NCBI RefSeq assembly: GCF_019219095.1
Contig: NZ_JAHUWH010000018.1
Location: 1-64,000, forward strand
Length of the DNA: 64,000 bases
Reading direction: 5' to 3'
From: Acidovorax sp. sic0104
GTDB lineage: Bacteria > Pseudomonadota > Gammaproteobacteria > Burkholderiales > Burkholderiaceae_C
The translations under genes and the position numbers were made by a program. Positions 61,670 to 64,000 of this stretch are shown here, one piece after another (position 1 is the stretch's first letter; the number at the start of each line of letters is the position of its first letter). The notes beneath the pieces are model-generated. The model made no database searches. It saw nothing but the letters and a program-made list of their open reading frames with translations, and was not told the origin of the DNA.

Positions 61670-62077
61670 TCAGGCCACGCGCTCCACGGAGGTGCTGATT
61701 TCGGTGGTCACCGTGGTCATGAGCTTGTGCACCGGGCATTTGTGGGCCACGGTTTCCAGCTCGGCGATCTGCGCATCGGTCAGGTCACCACTGATCTGCA
61801 GGCGCGCCGCCAGGCGGTAGGTGCCGGCGCGCTCGGCCGAGGCATCGCGCTCGATCACGGTCTTCACGTCCTGCACCGGCAGGCCCTTGCGCCGGGCGTA
61901 CCACAGCACCGTGAGCGCCTTGCAGGCGCCCAGCGCCGCGTCGTACAGGTCGTGCGGGCTCGGGCCGCCATCGGCACCGCCCTCTTCCACGCTGCCGTCC
62001 GCCACGAATTCATGGGCACGGATGTGCACGGCCTGGGCCATGGGCGCGCCGGGAATGCGCTGCAGTTCGATCGCCAT
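61670..62077 (-). CDS. OsmC-family peroxiredoxin-like protein
   Basis: The product is 135 aa. The two conserved Cys residues lie in ALGACKALTVLWYARRKG (near 60) and VAHKCPVHKLM (near 116), consistent with thiol-dependent peroxidase activity toward organic hydroperoxides. GPSPHDLYDAALGAC is the family core. AGAGGA precedes the ATG at 62077 by seven bases. It lies between the pirin and the WrbA-like gene in the stress group. Confidence 0.88.
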   Translation of the reverse strand: MAIELQRIPGAPMAQAVHIRAHEFVADGSVEEGGADGGPSPHDLYDAALGACKALTVLWYARRKGLPVQDVKTVIERDASAERAGTYRLAARLQISGDLTDAQIAELETVAHKCPVHKLMTTVTTEISTSVERVA

Positions 62078-62171
62078 AGGTATCCTCTGTGGGTCTTTCA
62101 AGACGGTGGCACTGTAGCGCGATTCGACGCGCTCCCGATGCCGTTGCGGCACTCCAGCGGTGCGTCGGTGT

Positions 62172-62726
62172 TCAGCGCGCCCAGCGTTTGGCGGCGACGG
62201 CCACGCGCTCGCCGAACTGGCGCCCGGTTTCCAGGTCGCCCGGGGCCATCTCTGCGGCCGACGCGTCGGAGGGCGACTGGGACATGGCGCCGCTGAACGA
62301 ACCGATCCAGTTCACATCGTTGCGCGTAGCCGCCTTGGAGTTGGCCGGCATCATGCCGTTGCCCACCCACAGGCCGCCGTGCTGCATGGCCAGGTGGTAC
62401 AGGTAGTCCAGCGTGACCTGTTTGTCGCCATTGGTGCTGGCGCTGTTGGTAAAGCCCGCGAAGAGCTTGTCCTTCCAGGCCTGGCCGAACCAGGCCTTGG
62501 ACGACGCGTCGGCAAATTTCTTGAACTGCCAGCTCGGGCCGGCCATGTAGGTGGGCGTGCCGAAGATGATGGCGCTGGCGCCGGCCAGCGTCTCCCAGCC
62601 GCCCTCGGGCAGGTTGCCATCGGGATCAATGGCGATGAGTTCGGCGCCTGCGCCTTCCGCCACGGCCTGGGCCAGGCGTTGCGTGTGGCCGTAGCCGGAA
62701 TGGTAGACAACTGCGATGTGTGCCAT
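62172..62726 (-). CDS. WrbA-like flavodoxin-fold NAD(P)H:quinone oxidoreductase
   Basis: The product is 184 aa. It begins MAHIAVVYHSGYGHTQRLAQAV, whose SGYGHT loop binds FMN phosphate, and has FGTPTYMAGPSWQFKKFAD, FTNSASTNGDKQ and related FMN-binding loops. WrbA enzymes reduce quinones by two electrons, avoiding radicals. It sits between OsmC and DoxX genes and fits a quinone-detoxification role for the group. Confidence 0.87.
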   Translation of the reverse strand: MAHIAVVYHSGYGHTQRLAQAVAEGAGAELIAIDPDGNLPEGGWETLAGASAIIFGTPTYMAGPSWQFKKFADASSKAWFGQAWKDKLFAGFTNSASTNGDKQVTLDYLYHLAMQHGGLWVGNGMMPANSKAATRNDVNWIGSFSGAMSQSPSDASAAEMAPGDLETGRQFGERVAVAAKRWAR

Positions 62727-62858
62727 GGAGGCGCTCCTGGATATTCAGTGGCGAAGAAACGAAAAAATGAAAGCGGTCGGCAGGCCGGCGGGACGCGCGG
62801 GCGCCCTGCACGGGCATTGCCGTGCGCGCCAGGCCGCCCCGGAATGACGTCGAAGATC

Positions 62859-63272
62859 TCAGCGCTCGCCGCGGCGGGCGTCCAGGCTCCAGGCGCCCGC
62901 GCCAAAGGCCACCAGGGCCAGCAAGCCGCCGCTGATGGCCACGTTCTTGAAGAACATCAACTGCTGCATCATTTGCTTGTCCGCTGGCAAGCTCCAGTAC
63001 GCGTGGAAGAAGAAGCTTGCCACCAGCGTGAACACCGCCAGCGCCAGAGCGGCAAAGCGCGTGCCGAAGCCGAAGATCAGCGCCAGGCTGCCCAGCACCT
63101 CGACAGCGGCGGCCAGGGCGGCCGCCACGGTGGGCATGGGCAGGCCGACGGAGGTGATGTAGCCGACCGTGCCGGCAAAGCCCGTGATCTTGCTGATGCC
63201 GGCGGGCAGGAACAGCGCAGCCAGCAGAAAGCGGGATGCCAGGGCGAACGGGTTTTGCAGATTGGCGAACAT
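62859..63272 (-). CDS. DoxX family membrane protein
   Basis: The product is 137 aa with four hydrophobic segments. ASRFLLAALFLPAGISKITGF is the DoxX beginning and VEVLGSLALIFGFGTRFAALAL the second block. DoxX-like proteins are inner-membrane partners of redox enzymes, and in mycobacteria take part in thiol-oxidant resistance complexes. It lies between the WrbA-like gene and the second pirin on the same strand. Confidence 0.88.
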   Translation of the reverse strand: MFANLQNPFALASRFLLAALFLPAGISKITGFAGTVGYITSVGLPMPTVAAALAAAVEVLGSLALIFGFGTRFAALALAVFTLVASFFFHAYWSLPADKQMMQQLMFFKNVAISGGLLALVAFGAGAWSLDARRGER

Positions 63273-63350
63273 GGTGAACTCCTCAGGTTGACGTGTGAAT
63301 GAAGCGAAAGAAAGACAGGCGGTTGCGAAAGGGCGGCGCGTGAAGAATCG

Positions 63351-64000
63351 TCAGGCGGCCAGGTCGAACACCAGCACCTCGGCGTTGCGGCCCTGGGTCA
63401 ACGACAAGGCGGTTTCGTTGTCCATCAGCGCGGCATCGCCGCCCGACAGTGGGTGGCCATTGACCTGCAGTGCGCCCCGGATCAGATGCACATAGGTCTT
63501 GCGCGCGGGGTTCAGCGCCAGTGTGACGGCCTCCTGACCATCGAGCAAGGCCGCGTAGACAGCGGCGTCCGCGTGGATGCGCACGGAGCCCCGCGCGCCA
63601 TCGGCGGAGGCCACCAGGCGCAGTGCGCCGCGCTTGTCGGCGTCGGCAAAGCTCTTTTGCTCGTAGCTGGGCGGGATGCCGCGCACGTTGGGCTCGATCC
63701 AGATCTGCAGGAAATGCGTGCTCTGGCCGTCGGCATGGTTGAACTCGCTGTGCATCACACCCGAGCCCGCGCTCATGCGCTGCAGGTCGCCGGGCGGTAT
63801 GGCCACGATGTTGCCCATGCTGTCCTTGTGGGCCAGTTCGCCCGACAGCACGTAGCTGATGATCTCCATATCGCGGTGGCCGTGTTCGCCGAAGCCCGTG
63901 CCCGCAGCGATGCGGTCCTCGTTGATCACGCGCAGGTTGCCAAAGCCCATGTGCTCGGGGTCGTAGTAGCCCGCGAACGAGAAGCTGTGGAAAGACTGGA
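63351..64000 (-). CDS. Second pirin family protein, 5' end outside window
   Basis: The open frame continues to the right edge, covering QSFHSFSFAGYYDPEHMGFG, the pirin N-terminal block just after the first residues. EHGHRDMEIISYVLSGEL carries the cupin metal-binding His and Glu residues, and GSGVMHSEFNHAD the next His. At about 230 aa it is a YhhW-type pirin, shorter than the first pirin. YhhW-type proteins degrade quercetin-like flavonols. It is probably the first gene of the stress group. Confidence 0.88.
   Translation of the reverse strand, partial: QSFHSFSFAGYYDPEHMGFGNLRVINEDRIAAGTGFGEHGHRDMEIISYVLSGELAHKDSMGNIVAIPPGDLQRMSAGSGVMHSEFNHADGQSTHFLQIWIEPNVRGIPPSYEQKSFADADKRGALRLVASADGARGSVRIHADAAVYAALLDGQEAVTLALNPARKTYVHLIRGALQVNGHPLSGGDAALMDNETALSLTQGRNAEVLVFDLAA

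Overview
The window is a GC-rich stretch of a betaproteobacterial chromosome, most likely from the Comamonadaceae (Acidovorax-like). The evidence is protein similarity by eye, gene orders such as lptFG/pepA-holC and purD-hemF/rsfS-rlmH-maf-rng, and dispersed intergenic repeats of a kind I associate with this family (a GCTA...TAGC hairpin joined to a GCGC hairpin, nine copies here). Apart from a transposase fragment at the extreme left edge there is no prophage, CRISPR array, tRNA or rRNA. It reads as ordinary chromosomal backbone with some accessory operons.

Layout. 1-9.7 kb: IS3-type transposase start, a Liv-type binding protein, pepA-holC-orf, divergent lptF-lptG, a CbiX-like chelatase with cysB, and an aminotransferase. 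9.8-14.4 kb: an EamA exporter, then a five-gene overlapping operon on the minus strand (112-aa ORF, 34-aa ORF, 40-aa membrane peptide, GNAT/C39-peptidase fusion, RLAN/RimK-type ATP-grasp ligase). 14.5-22.8 kb: the complete kdp potassium system, read orf34-kdpF-A-B-C-D-E, with an extra 34-aa membrane peptide in front of kdpF. 22.9-26.5 kb: CorA-like transporter, TIGR02001-type outer-membrane protein, and a divergent WYL regulator/GST pair. 26.6-33.9 kb: rng, maf, rlmH, rsfS, hemF, purD and yebC, all minus. 34.1-39.9 kb: YjgR-like ATPase, a GRDP-like membrane protein, a crotonase, a threonine dehydratase-like enzyme and upp. 40.1-48.6 kb: a BMP-type nucleoside ABC importer with a lipoprotein nucleosidase and an oppositely oriented gene inside it, then LysE, DUF4230 and a secreted protein. 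48.6-57.9 kb: Tat-type binding protein, sirtuin, rlmB, ybbA-like ATPase/tesA, DUF2189 protein, a Cys/Met-metabolism PLP enzyme, a BON lipoprotein and a SulP transporter. 58-60.6 kb: diguanylate cyclase, FleN-like ATPase, trhO. 60.7-64 kb: pirin, OsmC, WrbA-like, DoxX and a second pirin, a quinone/electrophile-stress style group.

The observation I rate highest links two neighbours. Upstream of the kdp operon there is a tandem TTTACG direct repeat with an 11-bp period, which is the architecture expected of a KdpE box. A second 11-bp-spaced TTTACG pair sits between kdpE and the amidoligase-type operon, at nearly the same distance from the first start codon (about 76-80 bp). This suggests that the RimK/GNAT-C39 operon, with its small peptides, is a KdpE target and part of a potassium or osmotic response. 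It could make or modify a small peptide, perhaps loosely analogous to the GNAT/ATP-grasp route to N-acetylglutaminylglutamine amide. That role is inference; the gene overlaps and the repeats are visible in the sequence.
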